From: Nitrosopumilales archaeon CG_4_9_14_0_2_um_filter_34_16
GTDB taxonomy: Archaea > Thermoproteota > Nitrososphaeria > Nitrososphaerales > Nitrosopumilaceae
Direction of reading: 5' to 3'
DNA length: 46,710 nucleotides
NCBI GenBank assembly: GCA_002788515.1
Contig: PFRJ01000094.1
Location: 2,240 to 48,949 of the forward strand
In this document: piece by piece, positions 7,364 to 15,548 of the stretch
Position numbering within the stretch: position 1 is the stretch's first letter
Layout: the number at the start of each line of letters is the position of its first letter
The notes under the pieces: generated by a model
Seen by the model: the letters and a program-made list of their open reading frames with translations, nothing else
Databases searched by the model: none
What the model was told of the DNA's origin: nothing
Program-made: the position numbers and the translations under genes

Positions 7364-7456
7364 ATGTCAAATCAACTATACTGTGAAATATGTCACAAGT
7401 TAAAATTTCCAAGATTTGCTAAACAAAGCAAGTGTGAATGTAAAAACCCTCTCTAA
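7364..7456 (+). CDS. 30-residue Cys-rich microprotein
   Basis: The product starts MSNQLYCEICHKLKFPRF, then ends with CECKNPL. It has a CxxC and a CxC pair, enough for one zinc site. The CxxC-K...P segment resembles the N-terminal part of the ribbon protein 60 bases upstream (CKQCNNRRLPKW), suggesting duplication. ATG 7358 is an in-frame alternative start. Confidence 0.45.
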   Translation: MSNQLYCEICHKLKFPRFAKQSKCECKNPL

Positions 7457-7491
7457 TACATCAATTCCAAAAATTTTCTATTTTACAAGTA

Positions 7492-7803
7492 TTATCCATA
7501 ATCTATTTTTTTGATTCTTACGGAACTTCCTTTTGTTTCTAAATAATGGCCTATGAAATTAGTCATTTGTTCTCCTATTTTGTATCCTAATGCCCCCTGC
7601 ATCATTCCTGATTTTTCAATATGGTCTGCCATCTCTTTGCTAATCTGAATGTTAAAGAAGGTCCATCCAAATTTTGTAAATGGCTTTTCAATCCCATATC
7701 CATTTTTTACATTACACTCTATTTCTAAACTTTCTAGCGCTTTTCTTACGATTGAAATCTCTTTCTCATAACTTCTTGTACTGATTTGAAATAAAGGATT
7801 CAT
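7492..7803 (-). CDS. 103-residue hypothetical protein
   Basis: The product is soluble with alternating helices and strands: ISIVRKALESLEIECNVKNG, then FGWTFFNIQISKEMADHI, then a glycine-containing helix and a basic end. One Cys is present and there is no membrane segment. The composition and codon use are like those of its neighbours. I recognise no family; the small alpha/beta appearance would fit an ACT-like or ligand-sensing fold, but that is only an impression. Confidence 0.55.
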   Translation of the reverse strand: MNPLFQISTRSYEKEISIVRKALESLEIECNVKNGYGIEKPFTKFGWTFFNIQISKEMADHIEKSGMMQGALGYKIGEQMTNFIGHYLETKGSSVRIKKIDYG

Positions 7804-7941
7804 GGTTTCTAGCTCTTTAATTTGTTCTTGATATTTTAGTTAGTTTCACTCATGAATTTATCCAAAAACACGTTATTTTTTTTAACATTTTGTGTAGACT
7901 TTTACTCTATGCTGATAATAATTAGAAATTCTATTGATATT

Positions 7942-8049
7942 ATGACTGATTTACAATGTGAGCACTATTGGACTCCTAACGGATCTTATTTTTGCGTTCA
8001 TTGTGGAATAGACATTCATAAAAAAACAAACATTCCTTTAAAAAATTGA
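7942..8049 (+). CDS. 35-residue Cys/His-rich microprotein
   Basis: The product begins MTDLQCEHYWTPNGSYFC and continues VHCGIDIH. Three cysteines and two or three histidines in 20 residues form a likely zinc knuckle. The frame is open back to 7852, but that extension is hydrophobic and unlike the rest, so the internal ATG at 7942 is preferred. It ends 87 bases before a response-regulator gene on the same strand. Confidence 0.5.
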   Translation: MTDLQCEHYWTPNGSYFCVHCGIDIHKKTNIPLKN

Positions 8050-8136
8050 TTTTTAAATACAAATCTGTTATTTCTTTTTGAAACAGACATTGTTTAATCT
8101 TGTGACTCTCATAAACTAGATTGAGTATGAGAAATT

Positions 8137-8730
8137 ATGACTTCAGTTATAGTAATTGATGATAATGAAGACATTGTGTCCTCTATGTCTGACCTTTTAG
8201 AATTTCACAAAATAGACGTTATTGGTACAGGCTCTAATGGATTGGAGTGTGTGGAATTATACGATACCCTTCGCCCTGATGTAGTTTTGCTTGATTTACA
8301 AATGCCTGAATATGATGGATTATACGCATTAAGAAAAATCCGAGAAAAATATGCTACTGCCATAGTTTTGATTGTCACTGGCGGATTTCCCCAATCGATG
8401 AATAATGATCTGGAATCTTTAAAGCCAACAAAAATTATTTTCAAGCCTGTTGACGTAAATACTTTAATTGAAACAATTTTAGATGTTTCCAATAGTACGA
8501 TGCCTTTCAAAATAAAATATACCTTCAAAGAAGATCCCAAACCCTATACTTGTGTTCTTACCTATGACCAATACAAGAATTTTAAAAATTTACCAATTAT
8601 TCAAGATTGTGAAATCATCAAAAAAGATGAAAAAAACATAGAGGCATACAAAAATGAGATGCAGCTTGCATTGAATTTGGCAGCAAAAAATGATATTTCA
8701 CACATTCAAAAATTATCTGAAATACTCTGA
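8137..8730 (+). CDS. Response regulator with CheY-like receiver domain
   Basis: Residues 1-120 form a receiver domain: the acidic pair DD (8-9), phospho-acceptor Asp53 in LLDLQMPEYDG, Thr81 in VTGG and Lys103 in FKPVD are all present. The remaining 75 residues (KIKYTFKEDPKPYTCVLTYDQYKNF and on, in shorter blocks) show no DNA-binding domain and may form a small effector or partner-binding module. There is no histidine kinase gene nearby, so the input is unknown. It ends directly against a convergent gene (stop codons adjacent at 8730/8731). Confidence 0.85.
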   Translation: MTSVIVIDDNEDIVSSMSDLLEFHKIDVIGTGSNGLECVELYDTLRPDVVLLDLQMPEYDGLYALRKIREKYATAIVLIVTGGFPQSMNNDLESLKPTKIIFKPVDVNTLIETILDVSNSTMPFKIKYTFKEDPKPYTCVLTYDQYKNFKNLPIIQDCEIIKKDEKNIEAYKNEMQLALNLAAKNDISHIQKLSEIL

Positions 8731-9081
8731 TTATTTTCTAGGTTTTCTGGGATTTTTTTCGTAGAATCGCTCTACATTTGAATTCCATTCCTTGGTTTCT
8801 GCCAGACGAGAGCGAGCATGTGGTCTTTTGCCATTGTTGGATAAAATTTCACTGTTGTTTTCATAAAACTTGTCCGTTTCATTAATTATGACATCTAAAA
8901 ATTCTGATGCTCCCTTGACCTCTTCCCCTTTTGGCTCTCTGTGGGTTGTTATTGATTTTGCAAGCGTCTCTATTTTTGCAATCTTTATCCTGTACTCACT
9001 AAGAACTCTATGTTCAAAAGTAATCATTTCATTTTTAGTGTATTTTACTAGTGTATGTTCATTTCGATTATGGTATTTCAT
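8731..9081 (-). CDS. 116-residue hypothetical protein
   Basis: The product is strongly hydrophilic and basic at its end (NPRKPRK), with a long helix in the middle (ITFEHRVLSEYRIKIAKIET). There is no membrane segment or known motif. It follows the 173-residue hypothetical gene (stop at 9094) on the same strand after 12 bases, so the two are probably co-transcribed. The family is unknown. Confidence 0.55.
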   Translation of the reverse strand: MKYHNRNEHTLVKYTKNEMITFEHRVLSEYRIKIAKIETLAKSITTHREPKGEEVKGASEFLDVIINETDKFYENNSEILSNNGKRPHARSRLAETKEWNSNVERFYEKNPRKPRK

Positions 9082-9093
9082 AACAATGTGAGT

Positions 9094-9615
9094 CTATCCA
9101 TACATTGACTTGTCGATTGTTTCATCTGTTGTACTGCTTTGTGCTGAAAAACCACTAAAATTTGAACGAAATATCTTTTGAACATGACCTGACACTCTTG
9201 CAACATTGTCCCAAGCATTATGAAATGAAACTCTGTCTAATGCTTGTTCATCGACATGAGAAAATATTGCTAATCCTACTATGTTTTCCCCCTCTTTCAT
9301 CCATTGATGACCTACGCCGCAAATTGTACATATGTAACTAATCTCCATTATTGTTTTTGAAAATACCTGATTTTTCATCACAAGTAATTTTGAATCCTGC
9401 GGTGGAAACCTCATGTTTACATTGATGTGGATTCTATCTTCTCTGTTTACGTTTTTGCTGACAATTACATTTACTCCTACATGGAATTGCCATTCGATAA
9501 TCTTGCTTTTTTCTCTGATTTTTTCTGTCTGATCTTCATAGTTGATATTGGTAATTTTGATAAATTCTTCCACTAGACTCTTCATCTGTTCTGATGTTTT
9601 TGCCATGATTCTCAT
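9094..9615 (-). CDS. 173-residue conserved-type archaeal protein (DUF2299-like)
   Basis: The product opens with a helix (MAKTSEQMKSLVEEFIK after an optional MRI), then a beta-rich part with WQFHVGVNVIV and RIHINVNMRFPP, one CTIC pair near residue 97, and an amphipathic end. The order helix, paired strands, helix and its length resemble the archaeal DUF2299 group, which has no known function; this match is from memory of the pattern and is not certain. ATG 9606 (MAKTSEQ) is an equally good start. It probably forms an operon with the 116-residue gene after it. Confidence 0.5.
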   Translation of the reverse strand: MRIMAKTSEQMKSLVEEFIKITNINYEDQTEKIREKSKIIEWQFHVGVNVIVSKNVNREDRIHINVNMRFPPQDSKLLVMKNQVFSKTIMEISYICTICGVGHQWMKEGENIVGLAIFSHVDEQALDRVSFHNAWDNVARVSGHVQKIFRSNFSGFSAQSSTTDETIDKSMYG

Positions 9616-9654
9616 TTCTATTTGTTCAATATATGCAGTTATAGAAAAAAGGAA

Positions 9655-9792
9655 TTAATGGCTGTGTCCACAACCACAGGAATCATGACCTTCATGTCCT
9701 TGAGATTCTTTTCCTGCACATCTGGAACATTTGTCTGATCCCATTGGAGAGAAGAAACTAATTCCACATGATGCACATTTCATGTTTGACAT
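9655..9792 (-). CDS. 45-residue zinc-ribbon microprotein with His/Gly/Cys tail
   Basis: The product starts MSNMKCASCGISFF, has a second CSRC pair, and ends in a metal-binding type tail (GHEGHDSCGCGHSH). Two CxxC pairs form a ribbon; the tail could hold a further metal ion. It lies 39 bases upstream of the 173-residue gene on the same strand and may lead that operon. Confidence 0.6.
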   Translation of the reverse strand: MSNMKCASCGISFFSPMGSDKCSRCAGKESQGHEGHDSCGCGHSH

Positions 9793-9954
9793 GTTCTTTC
9801 TAAAAAAATGCTGTATTTAATGAATACGTATCACTTGGGTTGAATAAAATAATGGTATTCAAAGGTTATTTCCCACATTGCTATGTAGGAATACAAAATT
9901 CCAATTCAGAGATTGATAGATAATTAAAAAAGTAACTCTTGATCATTCTATGAT

Positions 9955-10335
9955 GTGAAGTTTCAATTTTCTGCTAATGATAAAGAATGGCATCAAACAT
10001 TGCTCAACACTTTTGAAAATTTTCTAAACATGAAAATAAAACCTGTATTGGTTTATGATAGAAGGCATTTTGCAAACTATGTGTATAAAAACAGTATTCC
10101 ACCTAGCGCTGTTTGGGCAGAATGCATAAAAGAATGTGGCACTATTTGGCTAAATCCTCACTTGGCAACAGAGCCAAAAGTTGAAACTGTAAATACGTTG
10201 TATCATGAATGTTTACACATCAAATATCCGAAAAAAACTGAACGAGAAATAAGACAATTAGCAGATAAGATGGTTCCTGTAACAAAATCAATCACTTCTA
10301 AAAAAACAAAGTTCGATATCACACATACACATTAA
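9955..10335 (+). CDS. Small HExxH metallopeptidase-like protein
   Basis: The 126-residue product holds TLYHECLHIKYP (HExxH at about residues 84-88) inside a helix, preceded by strands including TIWLNPHLA, an arrangement seen in minimal zincin and SprT-like domains. It would bind one zinc ion and might cleave peptides; no signal peptide is present, so it acts in the cytoplasm. The frame starts with GTG at 9955; no ATG fits nearby. There are no operon partners. A noncatalytic role is possible. Confidence 0.6.
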   Translation: MKFQFSANDKEWHQTLLNTFENFLNMKIKPVLVYDRRHFANYVYKNSIPPSAVWAECIKECGTIWLNPHLATEPKVETVNTLYHECLHIKYPKKTEREIRQLADKMVPVTKSITSKKTKFDITHTH

Positions 10336-10365
10336 GTGTACTTGATTTCAACTTATTTGTACATG

Positions 10366-11589
10366 CTATCGCGATGAATTATGTACTGCGGATTTGAATG
10401 AATTTTTTAAAAGAATTGGGGTAATGACAATTGTTGCTAAAATCACTAAAATCAACAAAGTGTAAATAAAATCGGGTAAGACTCCACTCACAACTCCTAT
10501 ACCTGCAGTGATAAATGCAACTTCTCCCCTTGCAATCATTCCATAACCAATACGGAATCCCTTAGTTTTGTTTTTTAATAAAATTGTGGCAGGTACGCCA
10601 CAACCAAACATTTTACTTAAAATGGCAACAGCTAAAACTGCCAAAAGAAAAATCACATTTACTTCTGATATCTGTCGAAGATCTACATGTGCACCAATTA
10701 TTGCAAAAAATAACGGTGCTACTATGATCTTTAATTCCCCCGTGAACTCTCTTATTTGTCCTGCAAGTTTTGAACCTGCTAATCCCATCCCTGCAGCAAA
10801 CGCGCCAAGAATTGGATTAAGACCAATGATTGATGCTAATGCCGCAAATCCAAACGCTGAACCTATTGCTGCAGATTGTTTAATGCCTCTTAATTCCAGA
10901 GATGTAGGTTTTGCAAGAGCAATACCATGAATAATTTTTGGTAATACAAACACTGCCACTAACAACAACACTATCCAAAGACCAAATGACTCTGCTGCAG
11001 TTATTAATACTGATTCTATGCTTGGAATTGAATTCAGCGTAATTATTGAAACCACGGATGACAAAACTGCTAATCCTAATACGTCATCTATGACAGCTGC
11101 ATTAACTAAAATATTTCCTTCCGGAGTTTTTTCTTTACCTAATTCTTCCAACAATGTCACTGAAATCACAATACTGGTTGCGCTCAATGTTGCACCAATT
11201 AACACTGAGATTATCCAATCAAATCCAAATACTAAGGAAATCGTATATCCTAAAACTAATGGCATGATTAATCCTGCTGTTCCTATAATCGCAGATTTGT
11301 ACCCTGCAGCAAGTATGTCTTTGAATGTAAAATGAAGTCCTGCAGCGAATAATATCACAATCCCTGACATTTGCCATAATCCTAAAGTTAAAACGTCTAA
11401 CTGAACTATTGGTTTATCAAAAAATGGAATAATTCCTCCTAAAGCAAAAGGACCTAAGAATACCCCCCCAATAACAAAACCTATGATTTCAGAAAGTCCA
11501 ATACGGGCACATAGTCGCCCCAACAACAATGAAGGAATGACGATAAACAAAATTCCCACTAGTGATGGAATTACATCAAATCCCAACAT
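10366..11589 (-). CDS. CPA2-type Na+/H+ (cation:proton) antiporter
   Basis: The 407-residue membrane protein has about 12 helices with CPA2 motifs: IGLSEIIGFVIGGVFLGPFAL (split here as ISE and GFVIGG, residues about 29-50), FAAGLHFTFKDI (about 82), NAAVIDDVLGLAVL with the Asp-Asp ion-binding pair (about 163-176) and GMIARGEVAFI (about 348). The DD pair suggests electrogenic Na+/H+ exchange of the NapA/NhaA type. Unlike the antiporter at 5065 it lacks CBS domains. Its ATG overlaps the stop of the amino-acid permease (TAATG), so they form an operon. Confidence 0.88.
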   Translation of the reverse strand: MLGFDVIPSLVGILFIVIPSLLLGRLCARIGLSEIIGFVIGGVFLGPFALGGIIPFFDKPIVQLDVLTLGLWQMSGIVILFAAGLHFTFKDILAAGYKSAIIGTAGLIMPLVLGYTISLVFGFDWIISVLIGATLSATSIVISVTLLEELGKEKTPEGNILVNAAVIDDVLGLAVLSSVVSIITLNSIPSIESVLITAAESFGLWIVLLLVAVFVLPKIIHGIALAKPTSLELRGIKQSAAIGSAFGFAALASIIGLNPILGAFAAGMGLAGSKLAGQIREFTGELKIIVAPLFFAIIGAHVDLRQISEVNVIFLLAVLAVAILSKMFGCGVPATILLKNKTKGFRIGYGMIARGEVAFITAGIGVVSGVLPDFIYTLLILVILATIVITPILLKNSFKSAVHNSSR

Positions 11590-12890
11590 TATTTCACATT
11601 CCCCACTCTTGACTTGTTGAATTTTTTAGAAATTGAATAAAACGCTGCCCCTATGCCTATAATTGAAATGCCTACTAGTACAACTTCGATTTCAAACTGA
11701 AATGCCATGTATATTGAAATTCCAACTCCGAATAATGGGAGAATTGGAAATTTTCCAACGTTGATTGGAACTTTAAATTTTCTTTCAATGTTTGGCTCTG
11801 TGTAGCGTAAAACAATAACCGCCAAATTCACTGCAGCAAAAGTAATCACAATTGCAAAAACCGTAATGTTTGCAACTATAACAATATCTCCAACTAATGT
11901 AAAAATAATTGACGCTGTCATGATCACGATTATTGCTATCCATGGAGTTTTTGTTTTAAAATGAATTTTTTCTAATATGGTTGGAAATACTTTTTCTCTT
12001 GCCATGCCATAAAAAATCCTTGAACCTGCAACAAGTGTAATCAAAACTGTGTTGGTAATGGCAAAAAGTGCAATTGATGAAAGTAAGATATGTGCTTCTG
12101 AACCCAGTGCTCTTTCTGCCACTAATGCAATTGGGGCTGATGATTTGGCTAATTCTTCCCAATTAACAACTCTGACTACTGCTAGAGAAACCAGAATGTA
12201 GATTATTCCAGATATTACTACTGACAGAATTATCGCTCTGGGCAGAGTCTTTCTAGGTTTTTTCACTTCCTCTGCTATGTTTGCCATGTCCTCAAATCCA
12301 ATGAATGCAAAAAATATCAACACAAATGCAATAACAATTCCTGAAAAGCCTGATGGACTTTCAATGTAATTTACTGGTTCAGGATTTGCAAACATAAATC
12401 CAATAATAATTATCAGTACCAATCCTGATGCCTCAATTATTGTAAAAATGGTGTTTGTCCATGCTGACTCTCTAATTCCTATAAAATTCACTATTGAGAG
12501 AACAATTAGCAAACCTGTGGCAGAAAGAATTATTGGAATGTTTACAAATTCAGCAAAATATCCACCAAATCCTAATGCGACTGTGGCTGCAGTGATTACC
12601 GATGTGATGGCAGTTAGCCATCCTATTAGAAAAGCAAAAAAATTATTTTTAAAAGCGTTTTTAATGAAAACATACTCTGCAGATGCTTTTGGAAATATTG
12701 ATGATAATTCCGCGTAACTAAACCCTGCAAACAATGCAACAATGGATCCTAATACAAATGCAATCCATACTGCATCTCCTGCAAATCCCGCGGCTTCTCC
12801 TATTAACACATAAATTCCTGCCCCTAAAATTAATCCAGTTCCATACATGGTAAGTTGGAAAAGCCCCATGTGGCGTTTTAGTTCTGACAC
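11589..12890 (-). CDS. APC-superfamily amino acid permease
   Basis: The 433-residue membrane protein starts from GTG 12890 and shows the APC opening GLFQLTMYGTGLILGAGIYVLIG in parts (GAGIY around residue 24) followed by about 12 transmembrane helices and the conserved FAFIGFEDMANIAEE region near residue 193. The family imports amino acids or polyamines by proton or sodium coupling. The start overlaps nothing upstream; the stop overlaps the antiporter ATG, which implies coupling of solute uptake and ion homeostasis. Confidence 0.85.
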   Translation of the reverse strand: MSELKRHMGLFQLTMYGTGLILGAGIYVLIGEAAGFAGDAVWIAFVLGSIVALFAGFSYAELSSIFPKASAEYVFIKNAFKNNFFAFLIGWLTAITSVITAATVALGFGGYFAEFVNIPIILSATGLLIVLSIVNFIGIRESAWTNTIFTIIEASGLVLIIIIGFMFANPEPVNYIESPSGFSGIVIAFVLIFFAFIGFEDMANIAEEVKKPRKTLPRAIILSVVISGIIYILVSLAVVRVVNWEELAKSSAPIALVAERALGSEAHILLSSIALFAITNTVLITLVAGSRIFYGMAREKVFPTILEKIHFKTKTPWIAIIVIMTASIIFTLVGDIVIVANITVFAIVITFAAVNLAVIVLRYTEPNIERKFKVPINVGKFPILPLFGVGISIYMAFQFEIEVVLVGISIIGIGAAFYSISKKFNKSRVGNVK

Positions 12891-12960
12891 CTTGTTGTTT
12901 TGTTGTGTGTAGATAATAGTTAAGTTGTGATTATTGATGTTGACAATAACACTCGAATTT

Positions 12961-12992
12961 ATTTATCACGGTATTCATTTATCACGGTATTC
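12961..12992. repeat. Exact tandem duplication of 16 bases in a promoter
   Basis: ATTTATCACGGTATTC occurs twice with no spacer, 11 bases before the ATG of the basic protein at 13004. The second copy puts its ATTTAT about 27 bases upstream of that ATG, where a TATA box is expected, so the duplication doubles a promoter segment. Confidence 0.6.
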
Positions 12993-13003
12993 ATCCCATA
13001 TCT

Positions 13004-13204
13004 ATGATGAGAAAAAAACTCACAGAAAAGGAAAAAGAAGATCAGAAAAATCAACAAAAAATCAGAGCAAAACTATCTCGTGCTGCTAGAAGAAGTGGAA
13101 AAAGTATCAAATCTGAAGGTAAAGTCAATAAATCAAAGGCAAAGACTACAGAATCTAGATCATCAAAGAAGATTGCTGCGGTAAAAAAGACCTCGAAAAG
13201 ATAG
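13004..13204 (+). CDS. Small lysine-rich basic protein (66 aa)
   Basis: The product is almost only Lys, Arg, Ser, Glu and Gln, with a first half rich in KEKEDQKNQQK helix and a second half of K/S/T repeats. It has no hydrophobic core, so it is probably disordered and may bind nucleic acid or membranes, like eukaryotic-type basic tails. No family is assigned. A 16-base tandem duplication lies in its promoter. ATG 13007 is an alternative start. Confidence 0.55.
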   Translation: MMRKKLTEKEKEDQKNQQKIRAKLSRAARRSGKSIKSEGKVNKSKAKTTESRSSKKIAAVKKTSKR

Positions 13205-13329
13205 ATGATGTCATTTTACAATCACGGCTAATTTTTAAATTTAAAATCTATTAATATTATCTAATGTGATTTTCAAAATTGATATTCTGAATGACTCTCA
13301 TATATCTACTCTAACGTATTACATTTGTA

Positions 13330-13791
13330 ATGAATAACGCAAAAATCATGACAGTTGCAGATGTTATGACCAAATCAGTAATTGCTATAGATGCATCGAT
13401 GAGTGTACATGAATCTGCAAAGATGATGGAAGATGCAAAGGTTGGTGCAATTATCGTTATGGAGTCCAACTCTCCTGTTGGAATTGTTACTGATAGGGAT
13501 TTTGCCGTAAAAGTAGCTGCACACGCATACCCCATCACTTCCTCTGTAAAACAAATAATGTCATCTCCATTACTCTCAATAAACTCAAATGAAACAGTAA
13601 GAACTGCCTCAGATTTAATGCATGATAGAAAAATAAGAAAACTACCTGTCATCGATGATGACAAAGTAGTTGGAATGATCACTGCAACTGATATTGTTAA
13701 TCTGCTTGCAGTTTGTGTGGAAGATGATATGAGGGATATGTATTTTCATTCCGTAGCTAAAATTTATGCTGATTCTAGTCCGTATAATTAA
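13330..13791 (+). CDS. Two-CBS-domain protein
   Basis: The 153-residue protein is a single Bateman module: CBS1 at about 8-65 (DVMTKSVIAID, GIVTDRDFAVK) and CBS2 at about 75-125 (MSSPLLSINSN, GMITATDIVNL). Such modules bind AMP, ATP or SAM and report energy state to partners. It closely resembles the convergent protein at 14128-14571, so the two are paralogues. It lies at the left end of a cluster of CBS and universal stress proteins. Confidence 0.9.
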   Translation: MNNAKIMTVADVMTKSVIAIDASMSVHESAKMMEDAKVGAIIVMESNSPVGIVTDRDFAVKVAAHAYPITSSVKQIMSSPLLSINSNETVRTASDLMHDRKIRKLPVIDDDKVVGMITATDIVNLLAVCVEDDMRDMYFHSVAKIYADSSPYN

Positions 13792-13795
13792 AAAT

Positions 13796-14014
13796 ATGAT
13801 TCCGATCATAATATTGGTAACAATACCTGTTTTTCTTGGAATTGTTTATGTGGCACCGTTTGATCAACCTGAAGAAATTGATTCTGAAGTGATTTCTAAA
13901 GAACCCGATGTGAGCATTTTGTATTACATTTTGATGGTCATTTGGACTTTTTATTTACTACGAATTTTGTTGAGACTCAAAAAAGGCAGTTTTAAGATCA
14001 CTCAGAGGTACTAG
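13796..14014 (+). CDS. Small membrane protein with two helices
   Basis: The product starts MIPIIILVTIPVFLGIVYV, a hydrophobic anchor, followed by an acidic stretch (DQPEEIDSEVISKEPD) and a second helix (ILYYILMVIWTFYLLRILL) with a basic end. The start at 13796 is chosen because it lies just after the stop of the CBS gene (13791); the frame is open from 13766. It is probably co-transcribed with that CBS gene. The family is unknown. Confidence 0.5.
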   Translation: MIPIIILVTIPVFLGIVYVAPFDQPEEIDSEVISKEPDVSILYYILMVIWTFYLLRILLRLKKGSFKITQRY

Positions 14015-14015
14015 T

Positions 14016-14126
14016 GTGAACACAGCTCCTTATTGGAATAAAAAAATCTGTTCTGATTGTAAGAGAATACATTGTCATAAAGGATGTTTGTGTGATTGTC
14101 ACCAATTAAGAGATCGAACAGATTAA
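14016..14126 (+). CDS. 36-residue Cys-rich microprotein (GTG start)
   Basis: The product is NTAPYWNKKICSDCKRIHC followed by HKGCLCDCH and a basic end. Six cysteines and three histidines in about 20 residues indicate zinc or Fe-S binding. GTG 14016 is directly after the stop of the small membrane protein (14014), indicating co-transcription. Confidence 0.5.
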   Translation: MNTAPYWNKKICSDCKRIHCHKGCLCDCHQLRDRTD

Positions 14127-14127
14127 T

Positions 14128-14571
14128 CTATTTGGAACCCTTTTCCATTCTTAAAATAATTTGATCACAAATTCTACGCATTTCTGAATCAGAACCTACG
14201 CTTGCAATTTTCACAATGTCTGTAGTTGTCACTATTCCTGTGATTTGATCATTGTCCATAACTGGTAGTTTGTGAATTCCTTTCTCTTTCATCGTTTCTG
14301 AGGCTTCCCATACTGTCTCACCTGATTTGATTGTAATTAATGGCGATGATGCAACTTCATAAATTTCGGTAAACAATGGTCTTCCATCTGCTGCTATTTT
14401 GGTTACAAAATCCCTCTCGGTGACAATTCCTATTGGTTTGGAATCATCCATTACAATAACACATCCAATGCTTGACTCTTTCATCTGTTGTGCAGCTTCT
14501 TGCAATGTCATTGATTTTTCAACCGTTAATACATTTTTACTCATTATGTCTTTTACAAATGTGCTGTTCAC
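14128..14571 (-). CDS. Two-CBS-domain protein
   Basis: The 147-residue protein is a Bateman module: CBS1 about residues 7-62 (DIMSKNVLTVEKS, GIVTERDFVTK) and CBS2 about 75-130 (VASSPLITIKSGE, GIVTTTDIVK). It is a paralogue of the protein at 13330-13791 and is convergent with it. Likely role: nucleotide sensing. The C-terminus ends MRRICDQIILRMEKGSK, similar to DDMRDMYFHSVAKI in the paralogue, which suggests a shared partner surface. Confidence 0.9.
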   Translation of the reverse strand: MNSTFVKDIMSKNVLTVEKSMTLQEAAQQMKESSIGCVIVMDDSKPIGIVTERDFVTKIAADGRPLFTEIYEVASSPLITIKSGETVWEASETMKEKGIHKLPVMDNDQITGIVTTTDIVKIASVGSDSEMRRICDQIILRMEKGSK

Positions 14572-14684
14572 AAATTATATATGATTTTTTCAATGATATT
14601 AGATAAATCCCAAATTATCACCACTGAAAATCAATCCAGATAATCATTGTAGCATTTAAACTTCAAAATGAATTACATTGATTC

Positions 14685-15116
14685 ATGGTGATCACCACTA
14701 AAAAAATTCTTGTTCCTTTAGATGGTTCCAAAAATGCTCTTCGTGGTCTAGATATGGCCATCCATATTGCAAGACAATCTCATGGAACAATCACTGCATT
14801 GTCCGTGAAATCTGTGCCTGGAATATATGCTCTTCATCCTCTTGGGTTTCTGGATTTTAATTCAATGACTGAAATCAAAAAATTACTTGATGAAGCAAAA
14901 CTACGTGCGGCAAAAAGAGGAATTCAATTAACTGGAAAGACTATTGCTGGAGATCCTGGATATGATATTGCAAGATTTGCAAATAACTCCAAAAATGGAA
15001 TCGATTTGGTTGTGATTGGTGCACGAGGAAGAAGCCCTGCAAAAGAATTCATCTTGGGCAGTGTTTCCAATTATGTGGTTCATAAATCTAAAAAACCTGT
15101 ATTGGTTGTAAAATGA
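14685..15116 (+). CDS. Universal stress protein (UspA fold)
   Basis: The 143-residue protein starts with a KKILVPLDGSKNALRGL strand-loop-helix and ends with the ATP-binding type GARGRSPAKEFILGSVSNYV motif (about residues 112-131), G-x2-G-x9-GS. UspA proteins dimerise and often bind ATP to respond to starvation or oxidative stress. A TTTAAAC box about 27 bases upstream of the ATG fits a leaderless transcript. Its stop overlaps the next USP start by four bases (ATGA). Confidence 0.9.
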   Translation: MVITTKKILVPLDGSKNALRGLDMAIHIARQSHGTITALSVKSVPGIYALHPLGFLDFNSMTEIKKLLDEAKLRAAKRGIQLTGKTIAGDPGYDIARFANNSKNGIDLVVIGARGRSPAKEFILGSVSNYVVHKSKKPVLVVK

Positions 15117-15547
15117 GTAATTTTGATCACTGTTTTAAAAAAATTCTTGTTCCTTTAGATGGCTCCAAATATTCTGAAAAAGTGTTAGAACGTGTATCTG
15201 ATTTGGTTCGTGCTTTTGATTCAAAAATTATTTTATTGTATGTAATAGAAAAACCACTACCGATCAATTTTTTAGATCGTAAAGAATATCTTAGCATTCT
15301 TCAAAAATTTGGAAATAAAACTCTGAACAAAGCAAATGATTCACTCTCAAAAAATGGAATTACAGCAAAAACATTGTTGAAAAAAGGTAATATCGTGTCT
15401 GAAATTGAAAAAGTTGCTAAAAACGAAAAATGTGACTTGATCGTTGTTGGGAGTAAGGGTCTTGGTGCTGTAACTAGACTTTTACTTGGTAGTGTTTCAA
15501 ATAAACTTGCTCAATACTCTCCATGTTCCTTATTAATTGTAAAATAA
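15113..15547 (+). CDS. Universal stress protein (UspA fold)
   Basis: The 144-residue protein has KKILVPLDGSKYSEKVL at the start and the nucleotide-binding type motif GSKGLGAVTRLLLGSVSNKL near residue 118. It overlaps the preceding USP gene by ATGA, so the two form a translationally coupled pair and may form a heterodimer. Confidence 0.9.
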   Translation: MSNFDHCFKKILVPLDGSKYSEKVLERVSDLVRAFDSKIILLYVIEKPLPINFLDRKEYLSILQKFGNKTLNKANDSLSKNGITAKTLLKKGNIVSEIEKVAKNEKCDLIVVGSKGLGAVTRLLLGSVSNKLAQYSPCSLLIVK

Positions 15548-15548
15548 A

